From the IMG/VR virus record IMGVR_UViG_3300025086_000312, positions 1 through 21,100 of that record: 21,100 nt of DNA; one strand, given 5' to 3'. Positions 1-5,385 of this stretch are shown one piece after another (within the stretch, counting starts at the first letter, position 1; the number at the start of each line of letters is the position of its first letter). This stretch comes from a virus. The position numbers were made by a program, and so were the translations under genes. The notes under the pieces are model-generated. The model was not told the DNA's origin and ran no database searches. It worked only from the letters and a program-made list of their open reading frames with translations.

Positions 1-65
1 CTTCTATAGGATATACCCTAGCATAAGCATATACCCAACACAAGATAAAAACAAGGGATTTGTGT

Positions 66-176
66 ATGGCATACTCTAGACGCAACTATGCTGCATTTAG
101 ATACACTCCACCCTTGTCCAAGCGTTCTGTCCACTATACTGAATACCTACTCGCTTCGACCTCACCTATTAGCTAA
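66..176 (+). CDS. Possible 36-residue basic, Tyr/Arg/Ser-rich peptide
   Basis: A short reading frame starts at ATG 66 and stops at TAA 174. It is preceded by a plausible Shine-Dalgarno sequence (AAGGGA, about 53-58) at a normal distance. The peptide begins MAYSRRNYAAFRY and contains several Arg and Tyr residues, like the many small basic proteins further right. No family is recognised. The only support is the ribosome binding site and composition, so this may be chance. It is the only coding candidate in the first 1.2 kb. Confidence 0.25.
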   Translation: MAYSRRNYAAFRYTPPLSKRSVHYTEYLLASTSPIS

Positions 177-293
177 CTAGGCGCAACAGCGTTACAGTAT
201 AGCAGGAATTAAGGCGCACTTATAGTGTCTTTGGCTCTCCCTCACATGGCACTTCCGATGCACACGCTATCGTTTATGGCTAGTCCTTGCCTA

Positions 294-324
294 TTACTGG
301 TGATAGTAACCTAGTTTTATTTTT
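294..324 (+). terminator. Weak terminator-like hairpin with T-rich tail
   Basis: TTACT (294-298) can pair with AGTAA (305-309) around a six-base loop. Five bases later follows TTTTATTTTT (315-324). The stem is short and AT-rich, so it would be a weak terminator at best. Its position at the switch from mixed to T-rich composition fits the end of a transcript entering from the left. Confidence 0.2.
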
Positions 325-674
325 GTATCTGGTTTTTTAATCCTCTATTTGTTTCGTTTTATTATAATCATTTATTATTTTGCTTTAGTCAAGTATTATT
401 TTTTATTCGGTCTTAATCTTATATTCTAACTAATTACTTTATTTAAACTGTTGAATATTGAATGTTGCCTTAGCGATTATCAGATATTCTTTAAATGTTT
501 CTGTTAGTCATAATTAAGAATAGCATTAAATAAAAAAGATAATCAAGTATTTTTTTAAGTTTTTTTGTATTTTGTTATTAAGTTATTGAATTTAAACGAA
601 TCTTTTTTTATTTGGTGGTGGTATTTGTTGGAATTGTTTTTGTGCATTATATAGTGCTAGTAAAAACCGGGAAT

Positions 675-692
675 TGTTAGTATCGACTAACA
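675..692. repeat. Inverted repeat TGTTAGT-atcg-ACTAACA
   Basis: Two perfect 7-base arms flank a 4-base centre. The half-site CGACTA recurs nearby: inverted at 716-722 (TTAGTCG) and direct at about 759-764 (CGACTA). That grouping suggests a protein-binding site cluster rather than a single chance hairpin. No function can be assigned. Confidence 0.35.
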
Positions 693-941
693 TTTTATGG
701 GGTAGTATATATTTATTAGTCGTGACGTACTATATTTTAATGGTGTAATTATATGCACCGACTAGAAGAAAGTGTGTTCAATCTAACAAATCAGATAATT
801 ATTGTATCAAATAGTGAGGTCAAGTGATTGATTAACTCTTAACCCTAGCTAATAAGCCAATAAATTCAACAACTTACAGACTAAGACCTTGATATTGCAC
901 CAATTTTAAGGCAACGGGCATGAGCCACCCCCCGTACCCAC

Positions 942-953
942 GTATACGTATAC
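942..953. repeat. Perfect 12-bp palindrome GTATACGTATAC
   Basis: The 12 bases equal their own reverse complement. The site lies about 120 bp upstream of the -35 box at 1070. It resembles, but does not match, the GTGTACAC palindromes found downstream of the second promoter at 16208-16239. It could be an operator; nothing else supports a role. Confidence 0.3.
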
Positions 954-1069
954 AGAGAAATACACAGATTAGGTAAATTAAGTGTTAACCACAAAGGTAA
1001 GTGATACTATATACATAGGGTAGGTCAAATTTCTGACACACAATATATGCAACTAATGCATTTTAGGGA

Positions 1070-1099
1070 TTGACAGACCCCCTATAAGTATGGTATAAC
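1070..1099 (+). promoter_or_regulatory. Sigma70-type promoter for the left gene train
   Basis: A perfect -35 box TTGACA (1070-1075) is followed after 18 bp by TATAAC (1094-1099), a good -10 box. Transcription would start near 1106, about 105 nt upstream of the first gene at 1212. The -10 context GTATAACTAT (1093-1102) is identical to that of the second promoter at 16169-16196. The promoter lies immediately before three ACATTAAATGT repeats, so it is probably regulated. Confidence 0.7.
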
Positions 1100-1115
1100 T
1101 ATTATATTAAATAGA

Positions 1116-1170
1116 AACATTAAATGTTATTTAAAAAAAGTAAGATACATTAAATGTAAACATTAAATAT
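1116..1170. promoter_or_regulatory. Three operator-like ACATTAAATGT palindromes
   Basis: AACATTAAATGTT (1116-1128) and TACATTAAATGTA (1146-1158) are palindromes with a single central base. ACATTAAATAT (1160-1170) is a third copy with one mismatch. Their centres are 30 bp and 13 bp apart. All lie just downstream of the predicted transcription start of the promoter at 1070, where a bound repressor would block transcription. No regulator gene is identified in this window. Confidence 0.5.
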
Positions 1171-1211
1171 ACTCTTTAATAATAAAAATACATATGTATA
1201 GGAATTAATTC

Positions 1212-1433
1212 TTGACAAAAAGTAAAAAATCTGTAAAACTATATACAGATAATGTATTAGATGCGTTCTATGATGCTATTAAGAACAATACATTAGACAA
1301 ATTACACATACCCCATAGTGATGTCTTCTATGTAAGAGCAGCTGTAGAGGCATATTATGGTCAGAAGTTTACTTTAGAGCATGTAGAGAAAGCTATGAAG
1401 GCCGAAGGATGGAAAGACACAGACGATGTTTAA
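1212..1433 (+). CDS. Small hypothetical protein, first gene of the operon
   Basis: The 73-residue product is not recognised. It is charged, with a Lys-rich N-terminus (MTKSKKSVK) and a probable helical C-terminal half ending in acidic residues. The only usable start is TTG at 1212, preceded by AGGA at 1200-1203 with 8 nt spacing. No in-frame ATG exists early in the frame. It is the first gene after the promoter and the ACATTAAATGT repeats. Being first, it could be a small early regulator, but no DNA-binding motif is visible. It overlaps the next gene by 8 nt, suggesting translational coupling. Confidence 0.7.
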   Translation: MTKSKKSVKLYTDNVLDAFYDAIKNNTLDKLHIPHSDVFYVRAAVEAYYGQKFTLEHVEKAMKAEGWKDTDDV

Positions 1434-1620
1434 GACTTTAATACTCGTGTGTGCATTAGATGTAGTAGATTTAAATCAATGTACTATATTTGAAGATACG
1501 TGGGGTCCTTATAAATCTGAAACACAGTGTGTATTACGTGCAAAACAAATGCAACGTGATATAGCTGACTTTATTTATGAACCTGTAAGGGCTTTTCATA
1601 GGTGCGAAGAAAGTATTTAA
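1426..1620 (+). CDS. Small Cys-containing protein with hydrophobic N-terminus
   Basis: The 64-residue product starts with a short hydrophobic stretch (MFKTLILVCALDVV), followed by a polar region with the pattern Y-K-S-E-T-Q-C-x3-A and a last Cys near the C-terminus. The same layout recurs in the gene at 5172: hydrophobic start, an aromatic/acidic middle, a Cys-x3-Ala core in a helix, then a later Cys. The two may be distant paralogues. The hydrophobic start could be a signal or membrane anchor, and the Cys residues could pair outside the cytoplasm. Function is unknown. It starts 8 nt inside the previous gene. Confidence 0.65.
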   Translation: MFKTLILVCALDVVDLNQCTIFEDTWGPYKSETQCVLRAKQMQRDIADFIYEPVRAFHRCEESI

Positions 1621-1621
1621 C

Positions 1622-1915
1622 ATGGCTATACCAGAGCGTGTCAAAAATAAAATGAAAGAAGAGGGGCTATCTGGCGTTAATAAGCCAAAGCGTACCCCTA
1701 AACACCCCACAAAGTCTCACTGTGTGATGGCATCTGAAGATGGGAAGTATAAATTTATTAGATTTGGGCAGCAGGGTGTATCAGGTGCAGGTAAAAATCC
1801 TAAGACTGCAAAAGATAAAGCACGTAAGAAATCATATTATGCTAGACATAATGCACAAGGTAAACCGACCACTAAGCTGAGTGCTAAGTATTGGTCACAC
1901 AAAGTTAAATGGTAG
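1622..1915 (+). CDS. Basic phage protein with S-Y-Y-A-R-H-N / K-Y-W-S-H-K motif
   Basis: The 97-residue, strongly basic product has a C-terminal half with FGQQG (48-52), SYYARHN (71-77) and AKYWSHKVKW (88-97). Small proteins with an F-G ... ARHN ... YWSxK signature are, from memory, widespread in marine phages and also occur in some large algal viruses; their function is unknown. The clustered Lys/Arg and conserved aromatic residues would suit nucleic-acid binding, but that is inference. The start ATG lies 1 nt after the previous stop without a strong ribosome binding site, so it is probably translated by coupling. Confidence 0.75.
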   Translation: MAIPERVKNKMKEEGLSGVNKPKRTPKHPTKSHCVMASEDGKYKFIRFGQQGVSGAGKNPKTAKDKARKKSYYARHNAQGKPTTKLSAKYWSHKVKW

Positions 1916-1924
1916 GAGATTACT

Positions 1925-2722
1925 ATGGCATCTAACGATACAACAATTACAGTATTTGGAAAGAAAAGAACTTTTCGTGCAATAAATGGAAAGTATTATG
2001 AAGTAAAGAATGGAAAAGTTTCAAAAAATCCTTCAACTAGTTTTTTAGTTACATCAAATTTACCTAAGTTACAGAAAAGTTCTAGCACAAAGCCTATAGG
2101 ATTTATGACTGATAAACCTAGTGGTACAGTTAAGAAACCAAAACCAAAACCAAAACCAAAAACTAAATCTTCTGCATCACCTAAAGCTAGACCATCAGGT
2201 ATGTCTGACAGAAAATCTAAACCATCTGTATTACCTACACCTAGACCCTCTGCACCTAAAGCTAAAACTAAAACAGATGGAAATCGTCAAGCATATAGAC
2301 CGGGCAGAGGTGATTCTGAAATGCCTAAGAAGGATGCTAAGAATCCTAATGCAGCATTTAATACTGCAAGAAATAAACAAAGACGTGCAGCTAAAAAGAT
2401 AGAGGCGTTAAGCAATAAAACTGTAAGAGATACTAGTATTAAGGACGCAAGACCAGCAAGAGGTCCATCATACGATAATAAAGCACCAGCTAAACAAAGC
2501 CCTAATGCAAGAGCATTAAAACAAATACAAGACCGTAGAGATAAAGCTAAGAACCCATTAAGTAAAGGTATGTTAAATAAAATTACCAAAGAACTTAAAG
2601 AGGGTGGTAAGCCTGTATACAAAGATGGTATGGTTGTAGGTGTTACTCATAAAGGTATTATAGGCACTGTATATACTGGTCGTCCAGATTCTAATCCTTT
2701 TAAAAAGAAAAAGAAGAAGTAA
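1925..2722 (+). CDS. Lys/Pro-rich basic hypothetical protein
   Basis: The 265-residue product has three parts. The N-terminal segment (about 1-45, TITVFGKKRTFRAINGKYYEV) looks like a small beta domain. A long low-complexity middle is rich in Lys, Pro, Ser and Arg, including a KPKPKPKPK tract. The C-terminal segment (about 215-265, with KPVYKDGMVVGVTHKGIIG) ends in a run of lysines. The ribosome binding site AGGAG (1914-1918) is 6 nt from the ATG. Net charge is very high, so DNA or RNA binding, or a place inside the virion, is plausible. No family is recognised. Lysine-rich tails like this are also conceivable substrates for the SET enzyme at 4026. Confidence 0.7.
   Translation: MASNDTTITVFGKKRTFRAINGKYYEVKNGKVSKNPSTSFLVTSNLPKLQKSSSTKPIGFMTDKPSGTVKKPKPKPKPKTKSSASPKARPSGMSDRKSKPSVLPTPRPSAPKAKTKTDGNRQAYRPGRGDSEMPKKDAKNPNAAFNTARNKQRRAAKKIEALSNKTVRDTSIKDARPARGPSYDNKAPAKQSPNARALKQIQDRRDKAKNPLSKGMLNKITKELKEGGKPVYKDGMVVGVTHKGIIGTVYTGRPDSNPFKKKKKK
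2135..2158 (+). repeat. Four tandem AAACCA units
   Basis: Four exact copies of a 6-bp unit encode the Lys-Pro dipeptide tract inside the gene at 1925. The array could change length by replication slippage without breaking the frame. A related Lys-Pro tract ends the 1107-residue protein at about 15165-15185. Confidence 0.8.
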
Positions 2723-2723
2723 A

Positions 2724-3083
2724 ATGGCAAACATGAGTTTAGCAGATGCCTACGAAATATTAGAATCACCATCAGATTTTACTAAACAAGAAGTAAAGAA
2801 TGCAAAAGAAAAAGTAGCTGATGCTTCAAAAACTGTACAAGCTAGTAAAGGTGCGCTAATGAAAAAGAAAAAAGATGATAAGGTAACAGTTGTATCAATT
2901 GGTGTAGGCACTATGAAAAAAAGTGACGCTAAGAAAATGGCTAAAGCACAGATGGCTGATGGCGGTATGGCATACGGTAAGAAGCATATGTATTCCGCAG
3001 GTGGTAGCGTAACTATGAACCCCGGACTAAAAGCATTGAAAAAAGCTAGTCCTGAAGCATTTAATAAAATTACTGGCAACTAA
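2724..3083 (+). CDS. Small basic protein with GGM/GGS motifs
   Basis: The 119-residue product has a helical N-terminal half (ANMSLADAYEILESPSDFT...) rich in Lys and Ala. Its C-terminal half carries MADGGMAYGKKHMYSAGGSV (about 77-96). The x-G-G-[M/L/S/V] pattern recurs in several other proteins of this window, including the 1107-residue protein. Function is unknown. The start ATG at 2724 is 1 nt after the previous stop, and the stop overlaps the next start in a TAATG junction, so it belongs to a translationally coupled string. Confidence 0.7.
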   Translation: MANMSLADAYEILESPSDFTKQEVKNAKEKVADASKTVQASKGALMKKKKDDKVTVVSIGVGTMKKSDAKKMAKAQMADGGMAYGKKHMYSAGGSVTMNPGLKALKKASPEAFNKITGN

Positions 3084-3379
3084 TGCGTAGAATACCTAGA
3101 AAGCCGGGACAACCTGCTAAGAGTAAAAAGCATAGTGACCTATATACAGATGAAGACCCAAAGGGTACAATCAAAGGTTTAAAGTTTGCTACAGTAAAAG
3201 ATGCAGAGGCATCTGTGCGTAAGATAAAAGCATCTAGCAGAAGCCATAATCATAAAACACAAGCGGCTATTGCTATGGAGCAAAGGGCTAAAGCAGCAGG
3301 TAAAATCGCAGCAGCTAATGTGTTTAGAAAATTTATAGAACAACAAAAGAAGAAGACACGTGCATCCAGTAGAAGCTGA
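3083..3379 (+). CDS. Basic conserved phage protein, R-K-P-G-Q-P-A-K-S-K-K type
   Basis: The 98-residue product begins MRRIPRKPGQPAKSKKHSD and contains the segment GTIKGLKFATVKDAEASV (28-45), then a helix with AIAMEQRAKAAGK (63-75). From memory this pattern belongs to a conserved family of small proteins in phages and some bacteria; no function is known to me. The C-terminal half looks like a helical hairpin with many Lys/Arg/Ala residues. The start overlaps the preceding stop by one base (TAATG). The last 20 nt overlap the next gene. Confidence 0.75.
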   Translation: MRRIPRKPGQPAKSKKHSDLYTDEDPKGTIKGLKFATVKDAEASVRKIKASSRSHNHKTQAAIAMEQRAKAAGKIAAANVFRKFIEQQKKKTRASSRS

Positions 3380-3890
3380 TATACGTAAGTGGTCACACGA
3401 CTTTCTTGAAGTACCTAATGATAAACTAAATGGATTACCACCCTGTCCATACGCTAGAAAGGCGTGGGTAGATAATCAAGTAAAGTTTAGTATCAACACA
3501 GGATTAGAAGGTCTAACAGAAGAAGTAAAAAATTTTGAAACTCATAACTATGATATAGTAGTATGGGCATCTGAAGAATTACCTGACATAGAATATCTTG
3601 ATGGTATTTGTGACGGTATGAATGAAGCATTATCTATTGCAGGTATTGATATGCACTTGATGGTGTTTCACCCAGACTTCAATGCTAGTGATGCAGGTCT
3701 TGACTTTTTAGAAGAAGATGGTATAACTAGTAGTGAATTAGAATACTGTATGGTATTTATACAAAGATTGTCCGTATTAGATGATGCGGCATTAAGCCTA
3801 GAAAAGTCAGGATACTATAAACATTTTCCTGAAGATACATATAACGCCTTAGTTCTTGATAGAAGGAGATTACGTGATGGCAATGGGTAA
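3360..3890 (+). CDS. Acidic protein with PCPYARKAW motif (DUF1415-like?)
   Basis: The 176-residue, acidic product stands out among basic neighbours. A short N-terminal helix is followed by L-N-G-L-P-P-C-P-Y-A-R-K-A-W (about 23-36). This recalls the CPFA-type motif of the uncharacterised DUF1415 family; the link is tentative. The middle shows alternating strands and helices (NYDIVVWASEELPDI, MHLMVFHPDF), typical of a small alpha/beta fold. The GTG start at 3360 is forced by the lack of an early ATG and lies 20 nt inside the previous gene. The C-terminus overlaps the next gene. Function is unknown. Confidence 0.7.
   Translation: MHPVEADIRKWSHDFLEVPNDKLNGLPPCPYARKAWVDNQVKFSINTGLEGLTEEVKNFETHNYDIVVWASEELPDIEYLDGICDGMNEALSIAGIDMHLMVFHPDFNASDAGLDFLEEDGITSSELEYCMVFIQRLSVLDDAALSLEKSGYYKHFPEDTYNALVLDRRRLRDGNG
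3863..3868 (+). promoter_or_regulatory. Strong ribosome binding site AAGGAG
   Basis: This near-ideal Shine-Dalgarno sequence sits 8 nt before the ATG at 3877, inside the end of the upstream gene. It is the best evidence that the 49-residue Lys/Met/Gly-rich frame is a real, well translated gene. Confidence 0.75.
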
Positions 3891-4026
3891 AGCAAAAATG
3901 GCTAAAAAGAAAAAAATGATGCGCGGTGGCGGTATGACAAAACCTAGAATGATGGGTGGCGGCATGGCTAAAATGGCTAAGAAAAAGAAGATGATGCGTG
4001 GTGGTATGGCTAAGAAAAAGAAGTAA
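3877..4026 (+). CDS. 49-residue Lys/Met/Gly repeat protein, possible DNA condenser
   Basis: This tiny protein contains only Met (13), Lys (16), Gly, Ala, Arg and single Thr and Pro residues. It is two copies of a unit of the form K-M-A-K-K-K-K-M-M-R-G-G-(G)-M (residues 7-20 and 32-44) joined by T-K-P-R-M-M-G-G-G. It has no acidic or aromatic residue and no obvious fold. The extreme positive charge suggests binding to DNA or RNA. The strong AAGGAG 8 nt upstream and the TAATG overlap with the SET methyltransferase gene support a real, co-translated pair. I infer that its lysines may be substrates of that enzyme. Similar short Met/Lys/Gly proteins occur in marine phages as far as I recall, with no known role. 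Confidence 0.7.
   Translation: MAMGKAKMAKKKKMMRGGGMTKPRMMGGGMAKMAKKKKMMRGGMAKKKK
3895..4008 (+). repeat. Internal duplication in the Lys/Met/Gly protein gene
   Basis: Two imperfect direct DNA repeats (3895-3936 and 3970-4008) encode the duplicated protein unit. They differ mainly at third codon positions and by one Gly codon, which suggests an old duplication kept by selection at protein level. Confidence 0.7.
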
Positions 4027-4382
4027 TGCCGTATCTAGCAGATTCTAGTATACATGGTCATGGTATATTTGCAGATAAGGACTATTTCAAAGATGATACT
4101 ATTGAGATGTGTCCTTATCTTCTAGCTGATGAAGATAGTATAAAAGAAGATTGTATATTACATAATTATATTTTTTATTCACCGTATGAAGACGATACAG
4201 ATTTTTTAATACCTCTTGGTTATGCTATGATATATAATCATAGTTTTGAACCTAATGCTGAGTGGGAAATATCTGAAACAGATAATAGGTTTGTTAGATT
4301 TTTTGCAGTTAAAGATATTAAAAAAGATGAAGAGATAGTGCATGATTATGGATATGATTATTGGGAAAGTAGACCAGAATAA
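4026..4382 (+). CDS. Minimal SET-domain protein lysine methyltransferase
   Basis: SET enzymes transfer methyl groups from S-adenosylmethionine to protein lysines. The 118-residue product is a complete minimal SET fold: S-S-I-H-G-H-G-I-F-A-D (7-17) is the N-terminal cofactor loop, GYAMIYNHSFEPNAEW (65-80) contains the NHSxxPN core, and FFAVKDIKKDEEIVHDYG (92-109) has the end of the fold with Tyr108 in the catalytic position. There are no pre-SET or post-SET zinc Cys. The size and the ending Y-G-Y-D-Y-W-E-S-R-P closely resemble, from memory, the 119-residue chlorovirus enzyme vSET. The start overlaps the stop of the Lys-rich repeat protein (TAATG), and the stop overlaps the next small basic gene. 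The substrate is unknown; a host or phage Lys-rich protein is likely. Confidence 0.88.
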   Translation: MPYLADSSIHGHGIFADKDYFKDDTIEMCPYLLADEDSIKEDCILHNYIFYSPYEDDTDFLIPLGYAMIYNHSFEPNAEWEISETDNRFVRFFAVKDIKKDEEIVHDYGYDYWESRPE

Positions 4383-4492
4383 TGGCTAAACAATTTACTA
4401 ATTCTTTTATGGCAAAGAAAAGACTACGAAGACCGGGAAGGCATAAGAAGAATGTTAACAAAGCTGACAAACCTAAAAACTTCTTTGGTTGA
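4382..4492 (+). CDS. 36-residue basic protein, R-R-P-G-R-H-K-K-N type
   Basis: The reading frame starts at ATG 4382, overlapping the stop of the SET gene, and ends at TGA 4490. The peptide has the basic core KKRLRRPGRHKKNVNK (12-27) and ends N-F-F-G. Short proteins with an R-P-G-x-H-K-K-N pattern recur in marine phages as far as I recall. It has 13 Lys/Arg and is probably a nucleic-acid-binding or virion-associated peptide, but no function is known. The coupled position next to the SET enzyme makes it a second candidate substrate. Confidence 0.6.
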   Translation: MAKQFTNSFMAKKRLRRPGRHKKNVNKADKPKNFFG

Positions 4493-4528
4493 TTCATATA
4501 CATACATAGATAAAGTTCGGATAAAGTA

Positions 4529-4888
4529 ATGCCAAGAACGCAAGATGGTTCAAAGTTTGTAACACATTTAACTGCATTAGATTCTACTTCTGATACAGAT
4601 GTATATGTCGTACCAAAAAACTTTTCGTCTAATGTTGAAAATTTAATGATTAACAATAGTAATGCCGCCAACAAAAACTACACATTAAAAATATATGAAA
4701 AATTAACTAACTTAACGCACACTCTTTTTTCTGACCATCCTGTAACAGGTAAAGACTTTGAGAATGTTTTTACAAATAACTTACCTTTATATCTACATGC
4801 AGAAGATAAGATAATAGTTGCGGCTGAAACAGCAGATACATTAACAATACTAGTTGCAGCAGAAGAATTTTTTGACCCAGTGAGATAG
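4529..4888 (+). CDS. Small beta-rich hypothetical protein, possible virion component
   Basis: The 119-residue product is rich in Thr, Val, Asn and alternating hydrophobic residues (e.g. D-T-D-V-Y-V-V-P and T-L-T-I-L-V-A-A), suggesting an all-beta fold. Unlike its neighbours it is not basic. Its composition resembles small virion surface or neck proteins, but no specific family is recognised. It begins after a 36-nt gap, the largest in this gene string, with only a weak ribosome binding site. Prediction as a structural protein is inference from composition. Confidence 0.65.
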   Translation: MPRTQDGSKFVTHLTALDSTSDTDVYVVPKNFSSNVENLMINNSNAANKNYTLKIYEKLTNLTHTLFSDHPVTGKDFENVFTNNLPLYLHAEDKIIVAAETADTLTILVAAEEFFDPVR

Positions 4889-4890
4889 CT

Positions 4891-5175
4891 ATGAAAAATA
4901 CAACAAACAAAAAGAAAGTAAAAAAAGTTGTAGCAGGTTTAAAGAAAGCATCTAATTTACATGCTAAACAAGCTAAAACTTTATCTAGCCTTAAATTAAA
5001 TAAGGGTGGTAGTACAGTAAATAAAGCAGGTAACTATACTAAACCAACAATGCGTAAGAACTTATTTAACAGAATTAAAGCTGGTACTAGTGGTGGTGGT
5101 GCAGGTCAATGGTCTGCTAGAAAAGCCCAGATGTTAGCCAAGCAATATAAAGCCAAGGGTGGTGGTTACAGGTGA
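4891..5175 (+). CDS. Basic protein with GQWSARKAQ motif (DUF5872-like)
   Basis: The 94-residue product has a Lys-rich N-terminus and a conserved-looking C-terminal half: NYTKPTMRKNLFNRIKAG (48-65), G-A-G-Q-W-S-A-R-K-A-Q (70-80) and K-A-K-G-G-G-Y-R at the end. I associate the pattern L-W/F-x-R-I-K-x-G-x-x-G-G-x-x-G-Q-W-S-A-R-K-A-Q with a family found in phages and large viruses, probably DUF5872; this label is unverified. Function is unknown. It starts 3 nt after the previous gene and overlaps the next one by 4 nt. Its composition fits the nucleic-acid-binding theme of this region. Confidence 0.75.
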   Translation: MKNTTNKKKVKKVVAGLKKASNLHAKQAKTLSSLKLNKGGSTVNKAGNYTKPTMRKNLFNRIKAGTSGGGAGQWSARKAQMLAKQYKAKGGGYR

Positions 5176-5363
5176 TACATGTATTTGTACTGTATGTCTT
5201 TCTTGGTTTAGATGCAGATAAAAAATTAATAAGCAAAGATATGTACTTCAAAGATTTAAAAGAATGTACATGGTATGCAGAAAAATTTAGGAAGCAAGGA
5301 AATCAAATATCATCTTATTGTCTACCTACTCGTATTACTAAGGAGATGAAACCTATTTACTAG
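5172..5363 (+). CDS. Small Cys-containing protein with hydrophobic N-terminus
   Basis: The 63-residue product opens with a hydrophobic stretch (MIHVFVLYVFLGL), then has D-M-Y-F-K-D-L-K-E-C-x3-A-E-K-F-R-K-Q (24-41) and a later S-S-Y-C-L-P. From memory, small proteins with an aromatic-acidic-E-C-x3-A core and a distal Cys recur in marine phages. The gene at 1426 has the same layout and may be a diverged copy. The hydrophobic start could be a signal peptide or anchor, putting the two Cys outside the cytoplasm. It starts at GTG 5172 in a GTGA overlap with the previous stop. Confidence 0.65.
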   Translation: MIHVFVLYVFLGLDADKKLISKDMYFKDLKECTWYAEKFRKQGNQISSYCLPTRITKEMKPIY

Positions 5364-5385
5364 CTTATCATAAAAGGAGAGAGTT

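Larger units (their letters stand above)
1..1211. other. Long low-coding region, candidate regulatory or replication-origin segment
   Basis: No convincing gene longer than about 36 codons is visible on either strand, which is unusual because the rest of the window has almost no gaps. Positions 1-300 have a mixed base composition. Positions about 312-640 are extremely AT-rich and T-rich on the + strand, with runs such as those near 401, 551 and 561. Positions 660-960 carry inverted repeats and palindromes. 1070 onward holds a promoter and operator-like repeats. No tRNA T-arm signature was seen. The region could be an origin, an inter-module control region or a non-coding RNA locus; the sequence alone does not decide. 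Confidence 0.5.

Noticed and set aside
361-392. Leftward promoter: TATAAT and TTGACT on the - strand
   Set aside because: The boxes match well, but the spacer is 20 bp and no leftward gene is visible in 1-360.
920-976. 18-codon ATG frame beginning MSHPPYP
   Set aside because: It is too short, lacks a good ribosome binding site and overlaps the GTATACGTATAC palindrome.
1-1211. tRNA genes or CRISPR array in the gene-free region
   Set aside because: No T-arm GTTCRA-type signature or cloverleaf pairing was found. No regularly spaced repeats of CRISPR length are present.
2121-2622. Open frames of 93 (+) and 111 (-) codons inside the Lys/Pro-rich gene
   Set aside because: They are shadows of repetitive codons. 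The 93-codon frame reads the AAACCA repeat out of phase (Asn-Gln runs).
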